This document shows, piece after piece, positions 47,301 to 59,017 of a stretch of 64,000 nucleotides of DNA (the stretch's first letter is position 1; every line of letters begins with the position of its first letter). The stretch is taken from NCBI RefSeq assembly GCF_025780075.1, contig NZ_JAOXHM010000006.1, positions 1-64,000 of the forward strand, in the 5' to 3' direction. The notes under the pieces were generated by a model that saw nothing but the letters and a program-made list of their open reading frames with translations, was not told the origin of the DNA and made no database searches. A program made the translations under genes and the position numbers. The stretch is from Ureaplasma sp. ES3154-GEN (lineage in GTDB: Bacteria > Bacillota_I > Bacilli_A > Mycoplasmatales > Mycoplasmoidaceae).

Positions 47301-50300
47301 TAGATCGTTTAACATATATTGTACTTACAATTGCAATCGTTCTTGTTTCTTTAATTATGATTCTAGGAATGTATTTTGTAGGAACAAGTTTGCGAAACTT
47401 GATTAAGAAAAAACAAATTATGTTTGCAACTTTGCTCGCACAAGGTCAGAGTAAATTTAAAATTTGAGCGTCGTTTTTACCTTTTTATGTTTTACCACCT
47501 ATCATTACAGTTTTAATCGCTTATCCAATTGCCTTCTTTTTGCAGCCGTATATTATGAGTTTATTTAGTCCATACTGATTTATCAGTTTGCCTACAAACT
47601 TTGTATCTGTTGGTTGGATCTTTGCGTTATTAGGTGGCTTAGCAGCCATTTTGGCTGTTATTAGTGCAATTGCAATTCTTAAAATTCTAAGTAAACCGGT
47701 TGCAGAAACAATGAAAGGTGATCCTGGGTTTAAGTTGAACAAACTAATGATGTCATCACGCAAAATATTATCTAAATTTGGAGCAAGTGCAGTTTTACGA
47801 TCAACTTATGTTTTATCAAATATTGTACGAATGAGTATTTTAATGATTATTAGTAGCTCATTTACTATTACTGCTACGGTGTTAGCAACAACCAAAAATA
47901 ATTTCGTTTCATCCGCTATACATACAAATAAACAGCGCTCATATCAGTATGCAGTAGATTTATATTCTCCAACAAACCAAGGAGGTTTATACTATACTTC
48001 TCCATACCACCTAATTGGTACTGCAACTAAAAATGCTCCAATGAAACCAATTGTTCAACAAGTTTTATTGGACGCAAAAATAATTAATTACGCATATGAG
48101 CCTGTCGATATAATTTACCACGACCAAAACGAAAAGCAGTTTATTATAAAAAGTGTTATTAATCATGATGGTTTTATCCCATTTGATTATTTATCATTAC
48201 CTGATGGCAATGTTTATAACTTTGAGCAAATTCGACTGCATAAGCGTCCACAAACAAAAATTATTAGTTTTGAACAAATTAACCCAGATTGGCAAGTGAT
48301 TGACAAAACTAAATTAGGTTATTTTATTTTTGAAAATCATCACCAGTACATTCAAGTTAAAAAACCTAATCAAACACCTAATTTAACCCTTGTTTATCAG
48401 CACAATGAAAAAACATTGCAATTAGAACCTGTCAAACAGGATAGTAAGTTTGTTTATTTTGACGTCTCGCCGCTTCAACAAACACTTGGCTTATATGTTT
48501 TAAAAGGTTTATACAAGAATGAAGAATTAGTTTATAAACCAGAGTTATTTGCAAATAATTTGTTAACTTTAGACTACCAAAAACACGGTTATTTCTTTTA
48601 TGACCATAACACACGTTTGCCTTTTATTTATTTCAACCATCTTCCTAGCGATTTAGAAGATCAAAACTTAATTTTATATTTACGTTATAACAATATCACT
48701 AGTCAACAATTAACAAGCAAAGTTGTCAATAACCAAGTAATATTTGATTTAAGTCATCTTGAATATTTGAATGAACCCCAATTAAATTCAACTAATACTT
48801 ATAGAATTCAATATCTCGCAAGTGATGCAAAAGTTATTTATAGTCAGGATAAACAAAATTTAAGTGATAATATCCATTACTATAATAATAGTTTGTACTT
48901 ATCTAATATCACAGATATTCATAATGTCCAATTTGATTATATGAACACTAATCGAAAAATAAATGTAGAAATTAGTGCAATACCATTATGTAATCCTAAC
49001 CATAAAAACAATGCAATTTGCACCAAACCATCCGAACCCAAGCAACAACAAATTCTAGGCAATTTCTTGCGTCCTGGGATTGTACAAATCAATTACCAAC
49101 ATTTATTAACCAACCATATTTCCGAAATCAAAAAAATCGCTTACCAAGACCAACAAATTAACTTGTATTTAAATAATCTTGATCAAATTTACAAATATGG
49201 TGTAAACACATTACCTTATTCAACAATTGCATATAACAATGCAATGCGGGTAATTAATAGTGTGGATGATAAAAATGGACCAATCACCTTCGGTCCAATT
49301 TTATCAAACACCTATTTCCCATCTCCTTCAACCCAACCTGAAATCTTTGAAAATATTGAATTCTTGGATTCAAAAATTATTACTAAAATAGCACTAGATG
49401 GTAATATTCAAGTAGATACCGGACAATTCCCAATCCAATTCAACCCGTGAGTTTTTGCAAAAACTTTCTTACCAACCCAAGTTTCTGGAAAAGCGGAAGC
49501 AAACTCTCAATCATTACTCGAAGCAGCATTTAGGGAATTTGGTTACAAATTCGATACAAATAAACAAAAAGTAAACCAACTTTTTGATGTACCTGATCTA
49601 AATAATCCACAAATTGTTCATAAACAATTTTCCTTATGAACAGTTACTGGTAAACCGCCCTTATCAGAAAATGATCCTGATAATTTCTTTATTAAAAAAG
49701 ATGGTGTTTGACAATTTAATCTTGCCGATAATATTGGAACAAAAAAAGGTGCTGCCCAATTCCGCCCTGAATTTGTACGTTTAATTACGCAAATTCTAAC
49801 TAGCAAGAAGCTAAATCATAAACAATATAAAATCGCTTTAAAAACAGTTAATTTTGATTCAAATGAACAAATGCAAACATATACTTATTTAACTGGTCAT
49901 TTATTAATCAATAAAAAGCCAAGCAAAGCAAAAATTCTGGGAATAAATTATGAGCAAAACCTTGATGAAAAGACAAAACAATTAACTTTCTATGATGATC
50001 AACAAAAGGATTTATTAAATTTAATTAAAAATGACGATATTAATCAACAGGCATACCCTCTGCTAATAAATGCGGTTGTTGCGAAAAAGTATCAACTTCG
50101 TGTTGGGGATGAAGTTAACTTTGATATCAATAATCATATGCGTCGATTCACCGACCAATTCAATAACCACAAAAAAGATTATCAGACACGTTTTAAAGTG
50201 GTTGGGATTGTTGATACACATATGGATGAACAATTTTATATTAATCAAAAAATTGCAAACGAATTAATTGGTTTTAATGCGTATAAAAACCAGAAGGGTT

Positions 50301-51100
50301 ATGAACGAGGTTATGAAATTTCGTCCGAACGATTATTTAATGGTTTTTTCACAAAAGAAACTGAACCATTATTCTTTTATAATATTGCATCTTTTTATTC
50401 TCCATCAGGCTTAACACCAGCACTAGGAAATTGACCGATTAATGATATTAATTTTAACGATGAATTTTCAAGCAGTGCAATCTTCTATATGATGTTATTA
50501 TCATGGGCTAAAATTAACGAAATCATCAGCGATGATCCTAACTATAATCCCGTTGATTTCAGCCAGTTGAACATGAAAAAATTAGCACTCAAGATTCGGG
50601 AAATTTTTGGACAGCAAGTTGTTGTTCCTTCATTCGTGGGGGTAGATGCAAATCAAGAAAATACAATTTTAGCAAAAACCATTGACTATACAATCTTTAA
50701 TATTTTCTTAATTGTAATGTTGTCTTTACTTCCAACACTATTTATCATCATCATTGTAATTGCTTCTACATTAGCAAATGAATCCCAAAAATCGATTGCA
50801 ATGATGAAAGTCTTGGGAACAAACAATTTTAGAAACGTGCATAACTTTATGTTTGTATATCCAATTGTTTGAATAATTAACATCATCTTCTCAATTCCTT
50901 TAGCTTTTGGTGTAATTGAATTATATAAACTAGCAATCTTTAATGCCTTTAATATTATTATTAGTCCTATCATTCCATGATGAATCTTTATTCTCACTTT
51001 CGGTTTAGTAGGTATGATTTTAATCGGTGCATGGTTACTAACATACTACAAAACAAAAAATCTCAACCTTGCATTAGCATTAGCAGAAAATAAAGAATAG
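44366..51100 (+). CDS. Giant FtsX-like ABC permease (2,244 aa)
   Basis: The frame runs from ATG 44366 (CGAGGG upstream) to TAG 51100, with more than a dozen TGA codons as Trp. The layout is a duplicated FtsX/MacB unit. Unit one has a first helix at about residues 22-45, an external domain of about 930 residues, and three helices at about 975-1105 (LTYIVLTIAIVLVSLIMILG, then FLPFYVLPPIITVLIAYP). Unit two begins with a helix at about 1150-1175, a second external domain of about 930 residues and three helices at about 2100-2240 (MLSLLPTLFIIIIVIASTLA). The second domain has a GDEVNFDINNHMRRF segment like FtsX periplasmic regions. No ATPase gene is adjacent, so it must use one encoded elsewhere. 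Similar huge permeases occur in other mycoplasmas; cargo is unknown, with lipoprotein handling or peptide export as possibilities. Confidence 0.88.
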
Positions 51101-51184
51101 AAAGTATAAACTTAATACTATAATGAGTTGTTCCTTGTCTATAAAATTTCCAATTAAAACCTTTAATTAAAAAATAATTAATAA

Positions 51185-51220
51185 ATGAAGCAAAAAATAT
51201 TAAAAAAAGGGGGGGACATG
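51185..51220 (+). promoter_or_regulatory. A7G7 tract at the ribosome binding site of the lipoprotein gene
   Basis: Seven A and seven G residues (51202-51215) sit directly before ATG 51218. An upstream ATG at 51185 is in frame through this tract at the present length. Slippage would change both SD spacing and that reading frame. Confidence 0.55.
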
Positions 51221-52075
51221 AAAAAGTATACAAAAATATTATTTAGTAATCTTAGCCTGATTGCGACAAGCATTGCAATCACAAGTTTAGCTACTACCTG
51301 TTTTAATGTTAATAAACCAACTACAAAAAAACCCGAACAAATTGATTGAGATTTTTTTAATAGCAATGTTGTTGTTCAATACAAAAATCAAACAAATACT
51401 TCTTTTAAAGAAGTTCCTAATAGCTTAACTGGCGAACTTTTTGAATTTATAACAAATAACAACAATATTACAGTGCTTTTTGTAAGTGCATTTAAACAAA
51501 ATAAAGCAATTAACGTTACATATAAACTAAAAAGCAATAATCAAGTTTCATGACTATTCAATCAAACAATTGATTCCCGTTACTTTAAACAATTAAAAAC
51601 TAATAACAAATCAAAGACATCGGATATACCAATACCAAATGATAGTAGCATTATAGAGGAAGATAAAAAAAGAAAACTACTAAAAGAAATTGAAAAAATT
51701 GAACGACCATCTATTGTTGAAAAATCAAAATTTTACCCCTATCTTTGGGTCGATAATATTTGAAGAATTAAAGGTTATAAAAACTACATACACATTAGTT
51801 GACGAGCACGAGATGAGGCGGTCATTGAAAATAAAATTGTTTTATACAAAAACGCGCAAGATGAGTATAAAAATAAGCGTGCAAAATTATTTATTCGTTT
51901 GGATGATGGAAAAACATATACCTTCTTAATTCCGATTATTTGGGATGGTCAATCTGAAGTCGCTCTAGAAAAGCGATTCCAAAATAAAGATCTGGCAATT
52001 ATTGGAATTCAAACAATTGATGGAGAAAAAATCGAAATCAAGCAAGAAAATAATCAGGTGTACTTGCCTTTCTAG
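51218..52075 (+). CDS. Surface lipoprotein with YxNQ..F.EVP module (285 aa)
   Basis: ATG 51218 is the best start: G-rich site directly upstream and a proper lipoprotein signal follows, with lipobox SLATTC (Cys about residue 28). The upstream ATG 51185 would add 11 residues. TGA codons are Trp. Residues about 42-125 repeat the module found in the other lipoproteins (VQYKNQTNTSFKEVP, then NVTYKLKSNN). An acidic/Lys linker leads to a C-terminal domain with RDEAVIENKIVLY and LFIRLDDGKTYTFLI. It lies in the same direction between the giant permease and the peptidase. Function unknown. Confidence 0.82.
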
Positions 52076-52289
52076 TTAATAAATATACGTAATTTCACCA
52101 TAAAAATATATTTAGTAAATTTTATATTTTGCTAAATAATAAATTTTTATATACAATAAAAAAATAATGTTTAAATAAATATAAACTCTTTAGAAAATTT
52201 AGAAGTAAAAAATAAAATAATATAAGCTACTAATAAATTCAACTTTTTATTTATTGGTAATCAAAAAAATTATTTTTTAAAACAAATAT
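52076..52289. other. AT-rich gap before the peptidase gene
   Basis: No terminator-like hairpin with T run is obvious here and no clear Shine-Dalgarno sequence precedes ATG 52290. Several A/T runs could hold a promoter but none is convincing. Confidence 0.4.
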
Positions 52290-55200
52290 ATGAAAAAATT
52301 TAAAAAATCTCTACTCTTCTTATCTGTTGTTCTCTTCACTTCTTTACCTGTTGTCGCTTGTACGGTTAAATATAATGATCCAAATGCCAAGGACAATAAA
52401 GATCAAAAAACAGATAAATCTGAATTACAACCAAATAATCAGCTAATAGAACGGAAATTGTTTATTGAAAAACTAAACAATTTGAACTTGAACAAAGAAA
52501 TTAAAAATGAGATTATTAATAATACACCGATTCCATTTGTGAATACCAACCAAGCCGATATTTTGCTTATTATAAATAAATTTTTAACAATCGAAGCTTT
52601 TGTACCAATGAGCTTCAAGTTTAAATATGTAAAAGGTGAAAATTTAAAAGAAAAAATTACTAACCAAATCCATTTAATATCAAACAAAATCAAAACACCA
52701 TTGTTATTTAATCAACCCTTAGTAATCAACGATTTGATTAACGAAGCTGATTCCTTAATTAACAAATATAATAATCTCTTAAAAAGTAAGAATCAACAAT
52801 TTGTTTTTCTTCTTGATTCCTTGAATCAAATCAGTTCAAACGATATTTTAATCAAGCAAATTGGTTTATTTTTAATCCAACAACATCTGAATAATTATGA
52901 TGAGGTAGACATTGGTTTATTTACAGATTTAATTCACTTTAAAAACAATTTTAGTTATTTAAAAACATTATTAAGCACGTATGAAAATCTTAATGATTTA
53001 AATTTACAACCTATAAGAGATTATGTTCATAATCTAGAAAACATCAACTCAGTCCCTGAATTAGATCTAATAAAGTTAATTGAAACGTCCAAAAGTTTAA
53101 TCAACAAAACTAAAGGTTTTTTTATAAATAACCAGAATTTAGTTGTCATTAATAGTGAATTAAAAAATAAAACAACTCAGCGAATTCTAGAATTTTTTTC
53201 CGATGATATTACAAATAAAACTAAATGGCTTACTATGGTTGAAGTATCTATTTTAGATAATGATTTAATAAACATTAACAATCAGCTTGATCGCTTAACT
53301 TCAGATTTTATTCACCGTCAAACAACACTTAAAAATACCTTATTAAACACTCCTTTTACAACAAATATTAAAAACTTAATTAATACTTATATTTACCAGT
53401 TCAATACCTTTAAACAGCTTCAAAAATTCGAAAATAGCTTTAATAATTTTAATAACGCATTAAAAATATTTATCGAAAAAATAACTAAGTTTCGTGGAGA
53501 TATTGAAAACAATAATGTTAGTTCAATCAACGTTTATAATTTTTATAAATTTCTTTCCCGCATCCGCAATATTTTCACTAACAATAAAATCGTTCATCTA
53601 CCTTCATTAGATTTTAATCATATCCACAAACTAATAGTTTCTATGAGCAAAGAATTGAACATTATAATGTCTAGTCAAAAACAAAGTGATTTAACTCTCA
53701 GGGAGCTGCTATTAAAAGAAACGGAAAATTTATACCATTTGGACTACGGAATTAATGGTCAAAAATTTAATTTTGATGAATACGCAACTCCCGCAAGTTT
53801 TAATTTAACTAATGCAAATATTTTCTTTGACAACTATGATACTGATATCTTTGATTTCAGTATTACTGATTTAGAATGAGATTTAGCAAACCCCCAAGTG
53901 TTAATTGCAACCATTACTGTTGCGATCAAAGGGGTGGATAATATTCAAGTATCATTTAAAAAAACAAAAACTTTTAGTAAAACGGTTGATCTCGATATAA
54001 TTCGTAAACAAGAATATCAGTATTTAGATGATTTGTTTCATATAGATTACGCAAGAATTAAGAGTAGTCAATTTGATTGATTTGATCAGCGTGAACATTA
54101 CGAAGATTTTTTTACGCCTTTATACACCGGAATCAAACAATATTTTAATTATCAAATCAATCATGTTGAATTTGTAAATAATCACCTTTATGTTCATGTT
54201 GGCGTTTACTGAAATAAGCAATTAATCAAAAGTTTTGTTTTACAACCTAAAAATAAAATTTATTTTAATACCGAATTGCCAAATGATGTTTTTTTAGATA
54301 AGTTACACCAAATCGCAATCGAAAAAATTGTTTTAAACACAACTAAAAACCGTGTGGTGCAATCTCAGTTATTTTATCAAAATTTAAAATTAAAAAACCC
54401 TAACCAAGCTTTAACCCATTCTGATTTCACAATCAACCAGGCGCAAAAGGCGATTAATGAAGTTTATGATTTGCCCAAATTCGGTAATTATCAAGTGATT
54501 GTTAAAGAGATCATTCAACACTCATTAACTTCCAAAAGTGTTAAATTAGTTCTATGATACACATATAAAGGTGTTGAAGTTCCAAATTATGATCCGAATA
54601 AACAACGAGCCAATTTTATTTGAATGCATAACTTCAAAAGTTTCAATTGATTTGATATTAAACCAAAAAATAAACATTTCACACAAGCGGATTTTAATAG
54701 TGAATATCAACAACCTAATCCAGATGAAATTATTAATTTTAATAAAATAAATGCAACTAATTTTGATTGACGTTACACTGAGGCGATTTTATTAAATAGA
54801 GCAAAGAACCGTTATGTTGGTTACCGTTCATTAAACCCGCAAAAACTAATTAACCAAGAAGCTTTTATTAATATTAATTATTTTTTAAACTTAGTAGAAT
54901 CACGAAAACCAGAAACAGTTACTGACCCTGCAACCATTTACATGCCGTTAAGCAATAACACTCTAGCCCCATTAAATACTCCTATTAATAATGCCAATCC
55001 GCAAATTATTAACGATAATTACTATCTGTTTTTTTATGATGTCCGATTAGTTAACCGTTATAGTATGTCTTTTAAGCTTGGATATATTAACAAAAATAAC
55101 CATAACATTCGTTACACAAACAACAAAGATATTACGCTTGTTAACTTAGTTAATGATTATGAACAGGCGTTATATCCGGAAATAATGCTTAATAATATCA

Positions 55201-57212
55201 CCTATGATGATTTAATCTTTGATGACCAACTAATTCATAATGATCTTAATTACTATACAACTTATGAAAGGTATAATGATTTAAAAAAAGCTATTCGCAT
55301 TCGTGCAAATGATCAGGATCAAATCGTATATCAAAATTTTTCATTACCGCGTAATTATTTCGAAATTAATGCTTTTAGGGTAGTGAATAACAAACTTTAC
55401 TTTAATTTAAAAGTAACTGGATATAATACACGATTAAATAAAACAACTAGTATTGTGGGTAAAAACTGGTATGAAGTTCCTAAAATTCGATTAGCAAATC
55501 ATAATCCCAAAGAAGAATGAAATACTGATCAACAAAATTTATTGACTATTTATCAGGCTAACCACTCTGTTTATCGTCAACGAATAATTGAACCTTATTG
55601 ACGAGATTTAAAATGAACAAAAAATAATGAAACTAACAGCGCACAATGATTACTTCCTCTTAAATATCTAGAACAAACATTATTACAGCCTAATCTAAAA
55701 AATCCACGGATAAATATAAGTTTTGAAGCAAATTCATTAATTATGGATGATCTAAAAAATAATCGTTTTTTTGATGAACAGTATCAATTAAAAGTTAGCA
55801 TTAATTGAAACGAATTAATCCAAAAACAAATTTTATTTCAAACATATAATTTGCCCACAGATACTACTGTTACTTATCAGATATTATTAATCATGAAATA
55901 TGATCCACATATAGGAATCACATTTACTTTTTTTCCAACTAATCCAAAATATAAAATATTAGTTGACAACCCGCATAAATTTATTAACGAAAATAATAAC
56001 TCTCTTTTTGATGAAAACAAAGCATTTTTAATTACAGATTATGCGGCAAAGATTAGCATATCTTATACGAACTACTTGCAAAACGAAAACTTCGGATACG
56101 AATCAAATCGATTTGATTATAATGATGTTTATTTTTCAAAAATTAACCAACCAACATTATTTGCTAATGATGAATCATTTTATACTAATAAAGGTATATA
56201 TAACCCAAACCAAAATGTATACTGAAAATTACACGATGGATTCAAACTAGATGTGGATACTTTACGTTTGGATAAGTATATAAAATTTAATCAAGCACAT
56301 AATGAATATATTCGTGCGTTATTAAACGTTCGAGATTATGGAGACCAAATTGTGTACGGATCAGCAACAATTCTTGCAAGAGTCAGTACGAATCCTAATG
56401 ATAAACGTTTTTATGTTATAACCAACCGGCACGTTGAGGGGGATGGTTTAGATAATTACGCAAGTGTTGCACACAAAAATTTCTTACGTGAATTTACAAA
56501 TCGACTGTATTCGACAATAGACAAATATTTAAAAAATGATTTAATTGATGGCAATACACAAGGTTTTTGACCAGCTAATACCTATAACGGTGTAAACATT
56601 AAAGTTATTTATTCAGGTTTTGAACAAAATAATAATTCTGATACCTACATATCGAATCCAGATATTACAGTATTCGTTGTTGATTTAAATCCATTTTATC
56701 AAGATGCTTTGTTGCACGGATATACTGATATTATTTATAAAATTGATCAGTTATCCAATAAGGATATGCAACTAGATATTAGTGGCAATGATGCAATCAT
56801 TAATGTCCCCCATTTGCGCGAGGCAACAGTTTTGGGTTTTCCTGGTAAAAAACAAACTGGTTTAATACTAAATCGTGTACCCACTGATAACAAAAATATT
56901 TATATTAATACTCATAATCATTATCCAACTGTTTTTGCGGCTCCCGGAATGTCTGGTACTGGTTTCATTCTTGATAATAATACTTATTTTGGATTAATTA
57001 AATCTCAATGAACAACTGGCACTAAGACATGAGGATTACATTATGCTGGATATTTATATAATCACTTTGGAGTTAATTTTAATCACCAAAACCCTTTAAC
57101 ACTAGTTAATGATAAGTCATTAGGCGCTCAAATTTTACGAGCAAACTTATTAGACCCAATTAACTACCGACTACCTTGATTTTTTAAAAAAATAGAACAA
57201 AATCAGCAGTAA
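52290..57212 (+). CDS. Surface lipoprotein with C-terminal trypsin-like peptidase domain (DUF31/MIP-like), 1,640 aa
   Basis: The frame runs from ATG 52290 to TAA 57212, with about two dozen TGA codons as Trp. The signal peptide ends with lipobox PVVAC, so the enzyme is tethered outside. Residues about 40-560 are helical, Asn/Leu-rich. The next ~750 residues contain recurrent beta-type domains. From about 1335 a chymotrypsin-like fold is visible: GSATILARV, YVITNRHVEG with His about 1381, SNPDITVFVVDL with Asp about 1458, and AAPGMSGTGF with Ser about 1555. This order and the GxSGTG motif match the mycoplasma DUF31 peptidases, some of which (MIP) cleave immunoglobulin in complex with MIB. Ureaplasma IgA1 protease activity has long been reported, so an antibody-cleaving role is a testable inference. 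No MIB-like partner was recognised here. Confidence 0.85.
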
Positions 57213-57251
57213 TATCTATCTAAAATTAGACAACTAATATTTTTAAATTTT

Positions 57252-57278
57252 ACAAACAGGTTAATCTGTTTGTTTTTA
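57252..57278 (+). terminator. Terminator after the peptidase gene
   Basis: ACAAACAG (57252-57259) pairs with CTGTTTGT (57266-57273) and is followed by T5. Confidence 0.85.
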
Positions 57279-58004
57279 TGAATAAAAATAAAAAATTTAT
57301 CAATTAATAATTATGATTGAATAAAAAACATAAATTTAATTGAAATATAGACCATGATGCCATATTTTAAAAAACATCTCCATTTTATTCTATATATAAA
57401 ACAAAAACTAGACTTGTATCAGAATCTTATATAATTAAGTTTCAAAAATACATCAAAAACTTAGCACATCATAAATTAAGTAATACACAAAAGTATGTAT
57501 AAATTAATTTAAATTCTACAACAAATAGAATTTATCAACCTAAAACAGGCGTGTACAGATAAACCATATGCCATTTCAAAAAAGATATTTCAATTATTTA
57601 TGTATATTTTATACATTATACATTCTCTATAAAACTAAGTGTGAGACAAGGCAGTAATTTAACCAAAGTGCAATGTTTGTATGGTGATACAACTTTTGGA
57701 TATAAAGTTCTTTTTTAATCATTAATTTGTTAAACTACGATTTTTACCAAAACCTAGCTGTCATAAGTCTTGGATGAAACAACAAACAAAAGCGACTATT
57801 TTGAAAATCACAACGGATGATAAATGGTAAGTATTTATAAAAAAACACCACTGAAAAGTGGTGTTTTTGTGTCTAAAAATTTAAAAATCCAAGCTAAAAT
57901 GCCGTTTTTAAATAAATATCTTCCTTAAATTAGGAATAATAATGTTAAAAATAAAAAGTGTTGGGTAAATATGAATTTTAATTGTTAAAAAATATTAAAA
58001 ATTG
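57279..58004. other. Gene-free 0.7-kb region with an orphan hairpin
   Basis: Only short frames occur, for example one starting MKQQTKATILKITTDDKW at 57776. AACACCACT and AGTGGTGTT (57844-57869) form a strong bidirectional hairpin with T run, but no intact gene ends at it. The stretch looks like a decayed gene or insertion. No family can be named. Confidence 0.5.
57842..57871. terminator. Orphan bidirectional terminator hairpin
   Basis: The stem AAACACCACT / AGTGGTGTTT encloses four bases and has A and T runs on both flanks. It probably marks the end of a lost gene. Confidence 0.65.
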
Positions 58005-58913
58005 TTATTGTAGTGGATAATACTCTTTAACAATAACCTTCTTAATCTTAGTTACAACTTGAATTGCATATGACTTTTCCCGTGTATAAACAGTAAAAAC
58101 ATTTGGTCCAGGTCGATAAACAATTTGGTTAAGGTTCAACCCATAGTGTTTAATCAAATAACTTGTAATTTTATTTAAATAGAAATCATCCAAATTGGCA
58201 TGTAAAATACAAATTTTTTCGATATTATCCTGATCTAATTGATTTGCATAAACTTGATCAATTAAATCAACCATTTTAATATACGCTTCATCATATTTAC
58301 GTGCCAATCCACCGTAATGATTCTTATATTCCTGTTTTATAATCGGAGAAATATGTGTCATCTTTAGAAAAACACCTTTTATTTTAGAAATTCTTCCCGA
58401 TTTAACTAGACTCTTGATATCTTTGCATACAAACATACTTGATGTTTTAAGTGCGAACTGATTAATTAATTGTCGAATTTCTATTTCACTTAAATCTTTT
58501 TGACTCAATGTTTTTATTAGCAACTCCGCTAAATATTCAAGGGCATAACCAAAAGTTTGTGAATCCTCGACAATTAGTTGATTCGGATACTCGCGTTCAA
58601 GAATTTTCAAATTATTGTATTGTGAACTAAAACCTTTAGAAATGCCAATATAAATAATGCGTTCATACTCCTGAGCAAGTTGAGCAATTGTTTCATGAAC
58701 CGTCCCTAATAAACTTGTACTTGTCATAAAACTATAATCCTTGTTTAAGTATGCAAAAACTTCGTTATGGGGTAGTGTTGTTGGCTCATCTACAAAAAGT
58801 TTTTCATCGCTTCGCATGATTGTTAGCGGAAGAACTCTAATCGCTAATCCGTTTGTTTCATTAGGATTAACTGTTGATGATGAATCAGTTAAAATAATAA
58901 ATTTTTGTTTCAT
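58005..58913 (-). CDS. DegV family fatty-acid-binding protein
   Basis: 302 aa with the DegV signatures: FIILTDSSSTVNPNE at the N-terminus, TSTSLLGTVHETIA for the lipid headgroup-binding loop, GISKGFSSQYNN, VEDSQTFGYALEYLAEL, and a C-terminal domain with ICILHANL. DegV proteins (FakB in other Firmicutes) hold a fatty acid, presenting it for phosphorylation. A good AAAGGTGG lies before ATG 58913. Single gene, divergent from thrS. Confidence 0.93.
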   Translation of the reverse strand: MKQKFIILTDSSSTVNPNETNGLAIRVLPLTIMRSDEKLFVDEPTTLPHNEVFAYLNKDYSFMTSTSLLGTVHETIAQLAQEYERIIYIGISKGFSSQYNNLKILEREYPNQLIVEDSQTFGYALEYLAELLIKTLSQKDLSEIEIRQLINQFALKTSSMFVCKDIKSLVKSGRISKIKGVFLKMTHISPIIKQEYKNHYGGLARKYDEAYIKMVDLIDQVYANQLDQDNIEKICILHANLDDFYLNKITSYLIKHYGLNLNQIVYRPGPNVFTVYTREKSYAIQVVTKIKKVIVKEYYPLQ

Positions 58914-59017
58914 AGTACCACCTTTTATATAAATTTTATAACAAAAGACTAGATTAAAAAATAATATAATTATTATTAGTGTTTAATTATGAAATAAATT
59001 TAAAACAAGGAACAAAA

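Noticed and set aside
50063-50267. Short frames on both strands inside the giant permease
   Set aside because: They are shadows of the permease coding frame, which continues through the interval.
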